Positions 44,005-52,244 of a DNA stretch of 64,000 bases are shown here, piece after piece (position 1 is the first letter of the stretch; each line of letters opens with the position of its first letter). The position numbers and the translations under genes are program-made. Below the pieces are notes generated by a model. The model saw only the letters and a program-made list of their open reading frames with translations, did not search any database and had not been told where the DNA came from. The DNA is from Burkholderiaceae bacterium (GTDB taxonomy: Bacteria; Pseudomonadota; Gammaproteobacteria; Burkholderiales; Burkholderiaceae_B), in contig JAGOAJ010000002.1 in the NCBI GenBank assembly GCA_017983955.1, positions 107,700 through 171,699 on the forward strand, in the 5' to 3' direction.

Positions 44005-45168
44005 TTACAGTTTCTTCCAACTACGATCTTCAGTTCTAAAGACGATTGTTGGCTTAACAGCGTCTCCATCCTTGTCTATGCTTAGGGTGTTACCAAGACC
44101 TTGGTAATCTTTTAGAGTGCTGATGTAGGTTTGAATGTTTGCTCTGGATTTGGCCAAATCGTCATCTGGTTTTGCGCCTGTTGCTTTTAGTGCATCCGCG
44201 ATAATCTTGATGGACTCGTAGGCGCCAGCGTCAATATATAAAGGAACTGTGTACTGGCCTGGCAGTTCCTTAGCTGAGCGTGCCTTGAACTCGGTAACGA
44301 AAGCTTCTACATCCGGAGTTTTGTTGTTGGGATCGAACGGTTGGCCGGAATAGATATGCCGATCATTCGCCACTTCGGCAATGGAGTTTGTGACATAGCC
44401 AATGCCGGTCAACATAGGCATATCGACTTTTTGGCGATTCATTTCATGAAGGAAGGTTTTCCCTTGTTCGATGACCAATCCAAGTACGGCGGCATCCGCA
44501 TTCATTGCGCGTAGCTTAGTGACAAAGACGCTGTGGTCGTTTGCATCGGTTGGAATTTCAAGAGCAGCATCTTTGTTTACTATTGTCAGCCCATGCTTCT
44601 CAAGAGCAGCAGGAGCGACTTTTCCAATAAACGCCATGTTGTAAGCGTCCTTCGGGTCCACAAGTAGGGCGATTTTTCTGGCAGTAGGGTGGCGCTCTTT
44701 GAAGGCTTTGACAACATCACTAAAAATTAAATCGTCGATTGCTGCATTACGAAATGCCCATGGTCGATTTTGTGCGGCGAGGCCTGGAGCACCCGATCCG
44801 GGTGAAACTGACACAACCTTGGCCCGGTTGGAGGCTGGAAATGCGGTACGCGCTTGCGATGTTTGGATTGGACCGAGGATAGCTACCACTCCTTCACGCT
44901 CCAGGTTCCGGACTGCTACGACGGCTTGTTCAGGACTAGTTCGATTATCTTGAATGACCAGTTCTAACGGGCTTCCATTTACCCCTCCATTCTTGTTAAT
45001 GGCATCCACTGCAATTTGGCTTGCGATGATGACATGCCCGCCGTAGCTTGCTGCATTTCCAGTCCGTTCGACATTAAGACCGATTTTGAATGTATCGGCA
45101 GTTGCTGCTTGCCCAATCAGGGATGTGAGTGTGATAGCCGACAACAAAACAATTTGCTTCAATTTCAT
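44005..45168 (-). CDS. Liv-type periplasmic substrate-binding protein
   Basis: This 387-residue protein has a Sec signal (to about residue 24) and the ligand-binding receptor fold: FKIGLNVERTGNAASYGGHVI, then INKNGGVNGSPLELVIQDNRTSPEQAVVAVRNL. It delivers substrate to the LivHMGF transporter. An AAGAGGAAG ribosome site lies before its start. It is the first gene of the catabolic/transport transcript, behind a promoter with a perfect FNR/Dnr box (45225-45238) and the shared 14-bp motif (45252-45265). The substrate cannot be told from sequence. Confidence 0.9.
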   Translation of the reverse strand: MKLKQIVLLSAITLTSLIGQAATADTFKIGLNVERTGNAASYGGHVIIASQIAVDAINKNGGVNGSPLELVIQDNRTSPEQAVVAVRNLEREGVVAILGPIQTSQARTAFPASNRAKVVSVSPGSGAPGLAAQNRPWAFRNAAIDDLIFSDVVKAFKERHPTARKIALLVDPKDAYNMAFIGKVAPAALEKHGLTIVNKDAALEIPTDANDHSVFVTKLRAMNADAAVLGLVIEQGKTFLHEMNRQKVDMPMLTGIGYVTNSIAEVANDRHIYSGQPFDPNNKTPDVEAFVTEFKARSAKELPGQYTVPLYIDAGAYESIKIIADALKATGAKPDDDLAKSRANIQTYISTLKDYQGLGNTLSIDKDGDAVKPTIVFRTEDRSWKKL

Positions 45169-45224
45169 GATGTCTTCCTCTTAGATTTAAAAATTAAATA
45201 TGTATTAAATGACTTTTTTATTTC

Positions 45225-45238
45225 TTGATATAAATCAA
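45225..45238. promoter_or_regulatory. FNR/Dnr box upstream of the Liv/catabolic operon
   Basis: TTGAT-ATAA-ATCAA is an exact consensus match, centred 63 bases before the binding-protein start. If it acts at -41.5, transcription would start near 45190, and a TACATA-like -10 element follows at a fitting distance on the minus strand. The surrounding sequence is very AT-rich, so chance must be considered. Confidence 0.6.
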
Positions 45239-45251
45239 CTATGATGTATTG

Positions 45252-45265
45252 TGAATCACAAGTCA
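45252..45265. promoter_or_regulatory. Shared 14-bp motif, copy 2 (TetR/Liv divergent gap)
   Basis: TGAATCACAAGTCA matches the copy at 38207-38220 at 12 of 14 bases. It lies between the Liv binding-protein gene and the divergent TetR gene, 14 bases from the FNR-type box. It is a candidate operator for that TetR regulator. Confidence 0.55.
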
Positions 45266-45371
45266 ATTTGTTTGTTGTACAGAGTTACCCTGATCAGTGG
45301 TAGCTATGACAGCCTACTGCTACCTTATCTTGTGGTAGCCTCTCCGGAAGAACTGAGTCTAGGAACGAGTG

Positions 45372-46031
45372 ATGAGTATTACGATGAATAGTGAAACCAC
45401 GCCCAAACCGATGAGGAAAGTACGTCGACTCACACGTTTGGAAAAAAGCCAGCAAATTCATGCGGCATTGATGTCGGCGGCTGCTAAAACTGTTGGCCAG
45501 CAAGGCTATGCAGATACGATGGTGTCGACAATTACCGCTCGTGCCAAGGTGGCACAGGGTACGTTCTACAATTATTTTGATTCAAAGCAAGATTTGCTTG
45601 ATCAGCTTCTACCTGCTTTGGGAAAGGAGATGCTTAGTTTTATTAAAGATAAAACTAAGGATGCGACTTCAGCCCTGCAAAAAGAAGAGCAAAGCTTCCG
45701 TGCTTTTTTTCAGTTTTTGAAGCTTCGCCCTGAGTTCTATAGGATTCTTTACGAGGCAGAGTTGTTCGCGCCAACGGCTTTTCAAAACCATATAACAACT
45801 ATTGCTTCTGGGTACGTGAGCTTTCTTCGCGAGGCCAGGGACAAGGGTGAGTTGAATGTGAAGAACGAAAAAGACCTGGAACCGGTAGCCTATATGCTGA
45901 TGGGAATTAGGCACTATCTATGTATGAAGTATGGCCGGGATAAGAATAACGTAGTGGCGCTACCGGACTGGATTGTCGAAACCTATATGAGTATGGTCAC
46001 TGCAGGGGCATTCACTCCAAAAAAGAAGTGA
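45372..46031 (+). CDS. TetR/AcrR-family regulator
   Basis: This 219-residue protein has an N-terminal TetR helix-turn-helix (VSTITARAKVAQGTFYNYFDSKQDLL) and a C-terminal ligand domain of the kind found in fatty-acid or aromatic-responsive TetR proteins. The ATG at 45372 is preferred; a GTG lies one codon upstream. It is divergent from the Liv/catabolic operon and probably controls it and the monooxygenase through the shared 14-bp motif. The inducer is likely the substrate or its CoA ester. The gene itself is AT-rich like its neighbours. Confidence 0.85.
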   Translation: MSITMNSETTPKPMRKVRRLTRLEKSQQIHAALMSAAAKTVGQQGYADTMVSTITARAKVAQGTFYNYFDSKQDLLDQLLPALGKEMLSFIKDKTKDATSALQKEEQSFRAFFQFLKLRPEFYRILYEAELFAPTAFQNHITTIASGYVSFLREARDKGELNVKNEKDLEPVAYMLMGIRHYLCMKYGRDKNNVVALPDWIVETYMSMVTAGAFTPKKK

Positions 46032-46076
46032 ACGTCTTTCCCCATTGCGATCACTATTTTTTATAAGATTTTTATC

Positions 46077-46856
46077 ATGAGTCATAGACAAGACACAGCT
46101 CTAGCCTCAGGCAGGGTTCTGATGGAAACAGGGGGCAGCCGTAATTACGTGCTGGCTCATGGAGCTTGGCATGGCGGCTGGTGCTGGCGTCTAGTGGCTG
46201 ATCGATTGCAGGCCTCCGGTCACCGCGTTTTCGCACCCAGTTATACAGGAATGGGGGATCGCGCACACCTGATTTCTAAGTCCATAACTATAGATACCTT
46301 TATCGAAGACCTAGTGCGGATTATTCAGATAGAGGATCTTCAAGACGTGATCTTGGTGGGCCACAGTTTTGGCGGTATACCTATTACAGGCGTAGCCGAT
46401 CGCATCCCCGAGCGTATAAGGCATCTGGTGTATTTCGACTCCTTGCTCCTGGAGAGTGGCCAGGATGGATTCTGTAACCACCCGAAGGACGAAGCAGACG
46501 CTCGTATTGCCGCTGCTGCCAAGGCAACCAACGGACTGGCTGTTCCGGTTCCAAACCCACTACCGGCGGTCTGGGGGATTGCGCAAGATACACCCGAGTA
46601 CGCTTGGGTAACCAGCCACCTTACGCCGCATCCGCTGGGTAGCTATACCACCCCGTTGACTCTGGAATATCCCATAGGCAACGGTAGGCCGCGCACTTAT
46701 ATTCATTGCACGGCTCCGTCCCATCCCGTTCTGCAAAGCTCCCGCGAGTTGGTAAAGTCGCAGACTGGCTGGAACTGGGTCGAGATTGCTGCCCCTCACG
46801 AGGCACACATAACGCATCCTGACCTGTTGGCCGACGTGCTGCTTTCTATTTCCTGA
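46077..46856 (+). CDS. Alpha/beta hydrolase (esterase-like)
   Basis: This 259-residue protein shows the oxyanion segment AHGAWHGGWCW, the nucleophile GHSFGG and a late histidine in APHEAHITHPD. It belongs to the plant-esterase-like (EstC/MES) group of alpha/beta hydrolases. It follows the TetR gene by 45 bases. It is the most likely enzyme to cleave an ester formed by the monooxygenase. The ATG at 46077 has no clear ribosome site; an in-frame ATG at 46122 has GGCAGGG in front and gives a start closer to the conserved fold. Confidence 0.82.
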   Translation: MSHRQDTALASGRVLMETGGSRNYVLAHGAWHGGWCWRLVADRLQASGHRVFAPSYTGMGDRAHLISKSITIDTFIEDLVRIIQIEDLQDVILVGHSFGGIPITGVADRIPERIRHLVYFDSLLLESGQDGFCNHPKDEADARIAAAAKATNGLAVPVPNPLPAVWGIAQDTPEYAWVTSHLTPHPLGSYTTPLTLEYPIGNGRPRTYIHCTAPSHPVLQSSRELVKSQTGWNWVEIAAPHEAHITHPDLLADVLLSIS

Positions 46857-46868
46857 TTAAATAGGGTG

Positions 46869-46888
46869 ACCCAGACTTCGGTCTGGGT
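46869..46888. terminator. UUCG-loop terminator between convergent genes
   Basis: ACCCAGAC (46869-46876) and GTCTGGGT (46881-46888) form a perfect stem with a TTCG tetraloop, followed by a short T-run (TTTAGCTATTTT). It separates the hydrolase gene from the converging MFS gene and marks the right border of the accessory block. Confidence 0.75.
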
Positions 46889-46892
46889 TTAG

Positions 46893-48086
46893 CTATTTTC
46901 CTGGCGTGCCCGCTTCTGCTAGTCGTAGTGCCGCCCGGTGTTGAGCCATCCACCATAAGGCGGCTGCTACCAAGGCCAGTGGCACCAGCGATCCCAGGTT
47001 GATCCACATCCAGCCCTGTGTGGTGACTAGCACTCCAGAGGCAAATGAACTAACGGCAACACTGGTAAACACACAAAAATCCATCGCGCCTTGTGCTTTG
47101 TTTTTCTCTTCAGGTTGATAGGCTTCGGTTAACAAGGTGCTGCCGCCTATATAAAGAAAATTCCAACCTATGCCTAAAACCAGTAACGCCATCGTGAACT
47201 GCATGAGTGCCATGCCAGACAGTGCAATTGCAACACAAATCACCATTAACACCACGCCTGCACTCATGACCGGCAACACTCCGAATCGCTTGATCAAATG
47301 GCCTGTAAAAAAGCTGGGTACGAACATTCCCAGCACGTGCCACTCGAGCACAAAGGCGATATTGCCAAAAGGGTGATCAAGCATCTGCATCGCCAGCGGT
47401 GTTGCTGCCATCAGCAGGTTCATGACCGCATAGCCTAGAGAAGCGCCAGCTACGGCCACAAAAAATACGGGCTGTTGTGCGATATGCCACAGCGACCGGC
47501 CACTGACAGCGCCTGGAACCGGCGCCTGATGAGGTGGGAAATTAATGAAGGACATAATCAACAGCGACAGTAAGGCCACCACGATCAAGGCCAAATAGGC
47601 GCCTACATAGGGAGTCTCTAATAAACCGCGTGTTACGTTGGCTAGGTTCGGGCCCACCACAGCACCTACTATGCCACCCGCCAGCACCAATGAAATAGCC
47701 TTTTCCTTATAGCTGGGTGCGGCCAGTTCTGGGGCGGCAAAGCGATACAGCGACGCATTGGCGCTGTAGTAACCCGCTATGAAGGTTGCGGTGACCAGCA
47801 GCCAGAATTGCTGCGATGCCGCTGCCCAAGCACAGATGCCAGCCGATACTGCTGCAACTACCAACCCGATTTGGAAAGATCGCTTACGCCCCAGTTGGCG
47901 TTGTGAACGTGCTACTGGCGCTGTGGATAGCGCTGCGCCAACCACGTAGGCGGTGACGGGTAAGGTTGCCAGCCAACCTAAGGGGGCCAGCGATAGCCCA
48001 ACCAAACCGTTAATGGCGATAAAGGTAACGTTATTGGTTAGAAACAGACCTTGGCATAGGGCTAGTAATAAGAGTTTGCGATTCAT
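46893..48086 (-). CDS. MFS transporter
   Basis: This 397-residue protein has 12 hydrophobic segments and the MFS pattern near loop 2-3 (RSQRQLGRKRSFQIG, a variant of the RxxxGRR motif). Its closest relatives are generic drug or metabolite exporters. Nothing nearby indicates a substrate. It converges on the hydrolase with a terminator between, and is divergent from rsuA across 137 bases. Confidence 0.83.
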   Translation of the reverse strand: MNRKLLLLALCQGLFLTNNVTFIAINGLVGLSLAPLGWLATLPVTAYVVGAALSTAPVARSQRQLGRKRSFQIGLVVAAVSAGICAWAAASQQFWLLVTATFIAGYYSANASLYRFAAPELAAPSYKEKAISLVLAGGIVGAVVGPNLANVTRGLLETPYVGAYLALIVVALLSLLIMSFINFPPHQAPVPGAVSGRSLWHIAQQPVFFVAVAGASLGYAVMNLLMAATPLAMQMLDHPFGNIAFVLEWHVLGMFVPSFFTGHLIKRFGVLPVMSAGVVLMVICVAIALSGMALMQFTMALLVLGIGWNFLYIGGSTLLTEAYQPEEKNKAQGAMDFCVFTSVAVSSFASGVLVTTQGWMWINLGSLVPLALVAAALWWMAQHRAALRLAEAGTPGK

Positions 48087-48223
48087 GAGGGGAGTTAGTG
48101 CTGGCTAATGGTGGTAGGCAGTATAGCTACTGTTTACCTATGGTCTAGCGAGATGGGGTGTATTCAGCCATCGCCAAGGCAGTCTCTCGGGTATATTACA
48201 GGGTGAATCTACATGGAAAACGA

Positions 48224-48931
48224 ATGCGCCTGGATAAGTATCTTTGTGAAAGTACCGATTTAACACGCTCGCAAGCCCGCAGGGTGCTTCTTAGCGGTGA
48301 AGTCACGATTAACGGTGAAGTGATCAAGCGTGGCACGCACGTCGTAAAGGATGGTGATGACGTGCGCTGGGAGGACGACAAGCTCGAGCTTATCGGACTG
48401 CGCTACATCATGCTGAACAAGCCCGCCGGCTACGAGTGCAGCCTACGCAACAGCCAGCATTTGCCGGTGATGGATCTGCTTGACGTGGATAAACGTGACC
48501 GCTTGCACACTGTAGGGCGGCTGGATGTGGACACCACAGGGCTGATCCTGATTACGGATGATGGCCAGTGGACGCATCGCATTATTTCGCCGCGCCACCA
48601 GTGCGACAAGGTGTATCTGGCTACGCTGGCCGAACCGCTGCCTGAAAACGCCGAAGACTTGTTCAGCGCAGGAATACAGTTAGAGGGCGAAGACAAACCT
48701 ACGCTGCCCGCCATGCTAGAGCGGGTCGACGAACTGACTGCGCGCCTGACCATACAGGAAGGTAAATACCACCAAGTCAGGCGCATGTTTGCGTCCTTGG
48801 GGAACCTTGTGCTTACCTTGCACCGTGAACGCATAGGTTCGCTTGCCCTAGATGCCGACCTGTTGCCGGGCGAATCACGCTATCTGACACCTGCCGAGGT
48901 GGCTGATCTTGCCCAAACCTGCGAAAACTAG
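48224..48931 (+). CDS. rsuA: 16S rRNA pseudouridine(516) synthase RsuA
   Basis: This 235-residue protein has an N-terminal S4 domain (MRLDKYLCESTDLTRSQARRVLLSG) and the RsuA catalytic motif GRLDVDTTGLILITDDG with the conserved aspartate. It modifies U516 of 16S rRNA. The start at 48224 fits the family; the frame opens further upstream at 48158 but gives a poor extension. HLPVMDLLDVDKRDRLHTVGRLD is typical of RsuA rather than RluE/F. Confidence 0.92.
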   Translation: MRLDKYLCESTDLTRSQARRVLLSGEVTINGEVIKRGTHVVKDGDDVRWEDDKLELIGLRYIMLNKPAGYECSLRNSQHLPVMDLLDVDKRDRLHTVGRLDVDTTGLILITDDGQWTHRIISPRHQCDKVYLATLAEPLPENAEDLFSAGIQLEGEDKPTLPAMLERVDELTARLTIQEGKYHQVRRMFASLGNLVLTLHRERIGSLALDADLLPGESRYLTPAEVADLAQTCEN

Positions 48932-49023
48932 TTGTTTAACCTATAGCGTGATTTGGAAAAATAGAATAGCTTGGTGGTGCCAGATGATTTCGTGAAGGTA
49001 ATGCTTTTCCTTAAGGGGTAGCT

Positions 49024-49413
49024 ATGCGCCGGATATTTCTGTGGATGGTTTTGATTACGCCAATCTCGTCCCTGGCAGCGATGTACGATAACGAATACCA
49101 AGCATGCAACAATAACTCTACCGTTGGTATCGTCGACTGTGTAGCGGGCCTGACCAAACAATGGGACAAGAGGCTAAACGCTGCCTACAAAAAATTAATG
49201 GGATACGAGTCGCCTCAGCAAGTGTCGCTGAAGACGGCCCAAAGGCTTTGGATCAAGTATCGTGATGCCAACTGCAACTACTATGCCGCCGGAGAGGGCA
49301 CCATTAGTCGGATCGAAGCAGCAGAATGCATGCGATCCATGACCAAGGATAGGACCTGTGAATTGCAAGCGCAAAGTGAACAGGAAACAGGTCCTGGGCC
49401 TGAATGCCAGTGA
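49024..49413 (+). CDS. LprI-like (DUF1311) secreted protein
   Basis: This 129-residue protein has a signal peptide (cleavage near SLAA, residue 19) and the DUF1311/LprI fold: several cysteines, WDKRLNAAYKKLM, and AQRLWIKYRDANCNYYAAGEGTISRIEAAECM. LprI of Mycobacterium inhibits lysozyme; other family members lack a known role. An AAGGGGTAG site lies upstream. It follows rsuA after 92 bases. Confidence 0.85.
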   Translation: MRRIFLWMVLITPISSLAAMYDNEYQACNNNSTVGIVDCVAGLTKQWDKRLNAAYKKLMGYESPQQVSLKTAQRLWIKYRDANCNYYAAGEGTISRIEAAECMRSMTKDRTCELQAQSEQETGPGPECQ

Positions 49414-49467
49414 ACCTAGGTGTTAATTTGGAAACGTTTTTGCTTAGTATGGAGAAAAATAAAGCAG

Positions 49468-49491
49468 TATTCTGGTGACTCCACCAGAATA
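49468..49491. promoter_or_regulatory. Palindrome abutting a ribosome-binding site
   Basis: TATTCTGGTG (49468-49477) pairs perfectly with CACCAGAATA (49482-49491) around an ACTC loop. The next bases GGAG complete the ribosome site AGGAG (49491-49495) for the methyltransferase start at 49502. As RNA the hairpin could control access to the site; as DNA it could be an operator. Confidence 0.65.
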
Positions 49492-49501
49492 GGAGTCGGT
49501 C

Positions 49502-50383
49502 ATGGAAAAGAATACTTTATTCGATCCAAAGCAACTCAAGACAGGCATACGCGAGTCGTGGAATAAGGCGGCTAGCGGCTGGAACGAACAAACACCCCAA
49601 ATTCATCAGTGGCTTGCCAGCGCAACGCAGACTATGTTTGATCTGGCAAAGATTAAATCAGGATCGCGCGTAGTGGATGTCGCAGCGGGGGCCGGAGACC
49701 AAACATTGGATGCCGCCCGCCGTGTGGGGCCTACCGGGTACGTGTTAGCGACTGATATCTCTGCGGCCATACTTGAGTTTGCCGCAGCTAACGCGCAAAG
49801 GGGCGGGTTCAATAACGTTGATACTAAAGTGGCCGACGCGGAGAACCTTGACTTACCAGCAGCTAGTTTTGATGCGGCAATTTGTCGGTTGGGTCTGATG
49901 TTATGCCCCGACCCTATCAAAAGCCTGCAAGGGATGCACCATGCGCTTAAGCCGGGCTCATGCGCTTGCGTGATGGTCTTTTCGCAACCAGAAAAGAACC
50001 CATGTATTGGTGTTTTGCTGCAAACTGCCTTCAAGCATGCGGGGCTGGACCCAGTTAATCCGTATCAGCCTGGGGGCTTATTCAGTCTAGGCAAGCCCGG
50101 CTATCTTGATGAGTTATTCGTAAGCGCGGGTTTCCAGGACACGGCAACAACCACTGTCCCAGCGGTTTTCAATTTGCCGTCGACCAAGGCTTATCTGGAG
50201 TTCATTCGCAACTCGGCTTCCCCTATCATTCGAATACTAAGCAAGCTTAGTGAACCAGCAAGGGAAGCCGCCTGGCAAGAAATCGAAGAGCGACTACAGG
50301 CCTTTCAGACACCAGCGGGTTGGAAGGGACCCAACGAGCTGTTATTGACGGTAGGTAGCCGCTCAGTTAGTTACTTAGCCTGA
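49502..50383 (+). CDS. UbiE-like SAM-dependent methyltransferase
   Basis: This 293-residue protein has the SAM motif VVDVAAGAGDQTLDAARRVG, an ASFDAAICRLGLMLCPD motif and a GxGL-type late segment, resembling UbiE/COQ5 and other small-molecule methyltransferases. The ribosome site AGGAG lies 6 bases before ATG 49502, directly behind a perfect hairpin. Its 3' end overlaps the converging phytase-like gene by 13 bases. No pathway neighbour is visible. Confidence 0.82.
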   Translation: MEKNTLFDPKQLKTGIRESWNKAASGWNEQTPQIHQWLASATQTMFDLAKIKSGSRVVDVAAGAGDQTLDAARRVGPTGYVLATDISAAILEFAAANAQRGGFNNVDTKVADAENLDLPAASFDAAICRLGLMLCPDPIKSLQGMHHALKPGSCACVMVFSQPEKNPCIGVLLQTAFKHAGLDPVNPYQPGGLFSLGKPGYLDELFVSAGFQDTATTTVPAVFNLPSTKAYLEFIRNSASPIIRILSKLSEPAREAAWQEIEERLQAFQTPAGWKGPNELLLTVGSRSVSYLA

Positions 50384-51723
50384 AGCAACTGTTTAACGTT
50401 TAATAACACCAGTTCGTTATCGTCCTGTTGGTTGGGATCTCGGCTGCTGGAGAACGGAAAGTTGTTATCGTTCCCAACCACAATACGTTCCTCATCGACC
50501 ACATCGACGTTTTCGATGGTAAAGAATGGAAATTGCAAAACGCCATCCGTTAAGGCTTTGCGCGCGATTTTATTCGGATCCTGAATATTCAATAAGTCGA
50601 TGTAGGCGATCTTGCGCATAGACTTACCTGCCGTTTCTGCTGAAAACTCGACTTTGTAAACACGCTTGAATTTAGGCAAGGCCGAGAAACAAGTCTTGGT
50701 GTCGGCACCTTCTTTACATGCCTTGTCGGGCGTACCTTCGCCGTTGTCGCGCTCAATAACCAAAGCGGTCATTGCATCTATCATATTGAAGTCGCCAATG
50801 GCATGGCCCTTATCTTCCAGGGGATAGAACCAGGAGCGACCCGTCCATTTCTTATCGTCGACGCTGAATTCCAGCACGCGTAGCACTGTTCTGCCATCAA
50901 CTTGTTCACCATCTTTTGTGGCCTCATCCCAGACTGCACCCTCAAGCATAGGGTACAAGAACTTACCGTCTTTAGAGGCTGCCATCCCTTCATAGCCTTT
51001 TGAGCGTTTCAGGTTAACGTTCTGGTAAGTGTCGCCAGGAGCGCCCGGCGACGTTACAGCATAGTGATCAGGCGACTGTATCTTTTTGCCATCCACTTCT
51101 GTTTCAAAAAAGGCTAAGACCTTGCCACTTTTGTCGACTTGAATTAAATACGGGCCGAATTCATCGCCTATCCAGAAATGTTCGCCTATCGGTTGGAAGC
51201 TTTCAGTATCTAGATCAGAACCTGTCAGGTAACGTTCTTTAGATTCCTCATGAACAATACGAAACGGTACTTTTTTATCTGGATCGCTTAAAAAGACTGT
51301 AGCCATAGGCTTGAATTCACCGGACTTCCAGTCAATTTCATATTGATTCAGGTACAGCATGGAATCCATGGAGTTAGCCTTGTTTCCAAAGCCATTGTCC
51401 GTAATAATCCAGACGCTACGATCGGCCATTACCTTAATGCCAGAATGACCTTGTAAGGGCTGCCCTTTCATGGGTAAGGACTGCCCAGTATCACGATTGG
51501 CAGACTTACCCATTACCGAACCTAAGGCCTCGACCCGCTTCTTCGTGGTGTATTTGCCGGAAGCTTTCAGATCGCCCGGTGCGTTATCGGGTGCCTCAAT
51601 AAAGCTTTGCGCTGGTAACATCGCATGCGCTTCTAGCACGGCGGGAAGCTCTTGCTGGGCGACCGCCGTTGCCGACACCGCACTCAATACCGCCGTTAAC
51701 ACCGACAAACGAAAAAGCTTCAT
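50371..51723 (-). CDS. Esterase-like activity of phytase family protein
   Basis: This 450-residue protein has a Sec signal peptide (to about residue 22) and the PF13449 'esterase-like activity of phytase' pattern: SGIKVMADRSVWIITDNGFG, LTGSDLDTESF, EHFWIGDEFGPYLIQVDKSGKVL, SKGYEGMAASKDGKFLYPMLEG, and VVGNDNNFPFSSSRDPNQQDDNE at the end. It is a beta-propeller phosphoesterase exported to the periplasm. Motifs resembling PhoB half sites lie upstream. Its 3' end overlaps the converging methyltransferase by 13 bases. Confidence 0.88.
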   Translation of the reverse strand: MKLFRLSVLTAVLSAVSATAVAQQELPAVLEAHAMLPAQSFIEAPDNAPGDLKASGKYTTKKRVEALGSVMGKSANRDTGQSLPMKGQPLQGHSGIKVMADRSVWIITDNGFGNKANSMDSMLYLNQYEIDWKSGEFKPMATVFLSDPDKKVPFRIVHEESKERYLTGSDLDTESFQPIGEHFWIGDEFGPYLIQVDKSGKVLAFFETEVDGKKIQSPDHYAVTSPGAPGDTYQNVNLKRSKGYEGMAASKDGKFLYPMLEGAVWDEATKDGEQVDGRTVLRVLEFSVDDKKWTGRSWFYPLEDKGHAIGDFNMIDAMTALVIERDNGEGTPDKACKEGADTKTCFSALPKFKRVYKVEFSAETAGKSMRKIAYIDLLNIQDPNKIARKALTDGVLQFPFFTIENVDVVDEERIVVGNDNNFPFSSSRDPNQQDDNELVLLNVKQLLQAK

Positions 51724-51816
51724 ATTTACTTCCTTGTAAGACTAGGGGAAAAGCAGACAGTCTAGGAAGCAAAGATGACAGGGGTATGAAGGGCTAGGAA
51801 ATTTACGCGGTATCAC

Positions 51817-52011
51817 CTAGTTCGGTGGGCTGCCTTCTTGCATGGTTTTTTTTACTTGCTGCCGAAGTTCGGGCGTATCCGTGTGGCCGTGTACCGCCAC
51901 GGCGTGCTGTACTGCAGCTTCCAATAGCTCTTTTTCGCTGTCTGCGGATATTGCGACAGAACAGTTCATTTCGCTAGGAAAGCTGCGACAGTCAATGTAT
52001 TTGCGTGTCAT
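51817..52011 (-). CDS. DUF1059 small protein
   Basis: This 64-residue protein reads YIDCRSFPSEMNCSVAISADSEKELLEAAVQHAVAVHGHTDTPELR, a clear match to the DUF1059 family. The cysteine pair in DCRSFPSEMNC is conserved. Function is unknown. It lies between the phytase-like gene and the CNNM gene on the minus strand with an own ribosome site AGGAGG-like sequence (AGGCGTT at weak distance). Confidence 0.85.
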   Translation of the reverse strand: MTRKYIDCRSFPSEMNCSVAISADSEKELLEAAVQHAVAVHGHTDTPELRQQVKKTMQEGSPPN

Positions 52012-52244
52012 AACGCCTCCTGAAGATTGATGTTTTTCGCATAGTGACTGGCGTCAAAATGGCTGGTTGTGGCCTTGGTACATCAAGCACCTGCCACTAA
52101 TAAATTTTAGGCTTTATAAGCACTTGAAGTGTGTCGATCGATAACCGATGTATTCTGTGACATTTACAACGTTCACTCGACGAGGTGGCTAAGGGCTGCT
52201 TAAGTTGAACGGGTCGACAGCAAACTGTTACATAAGGATGATTC

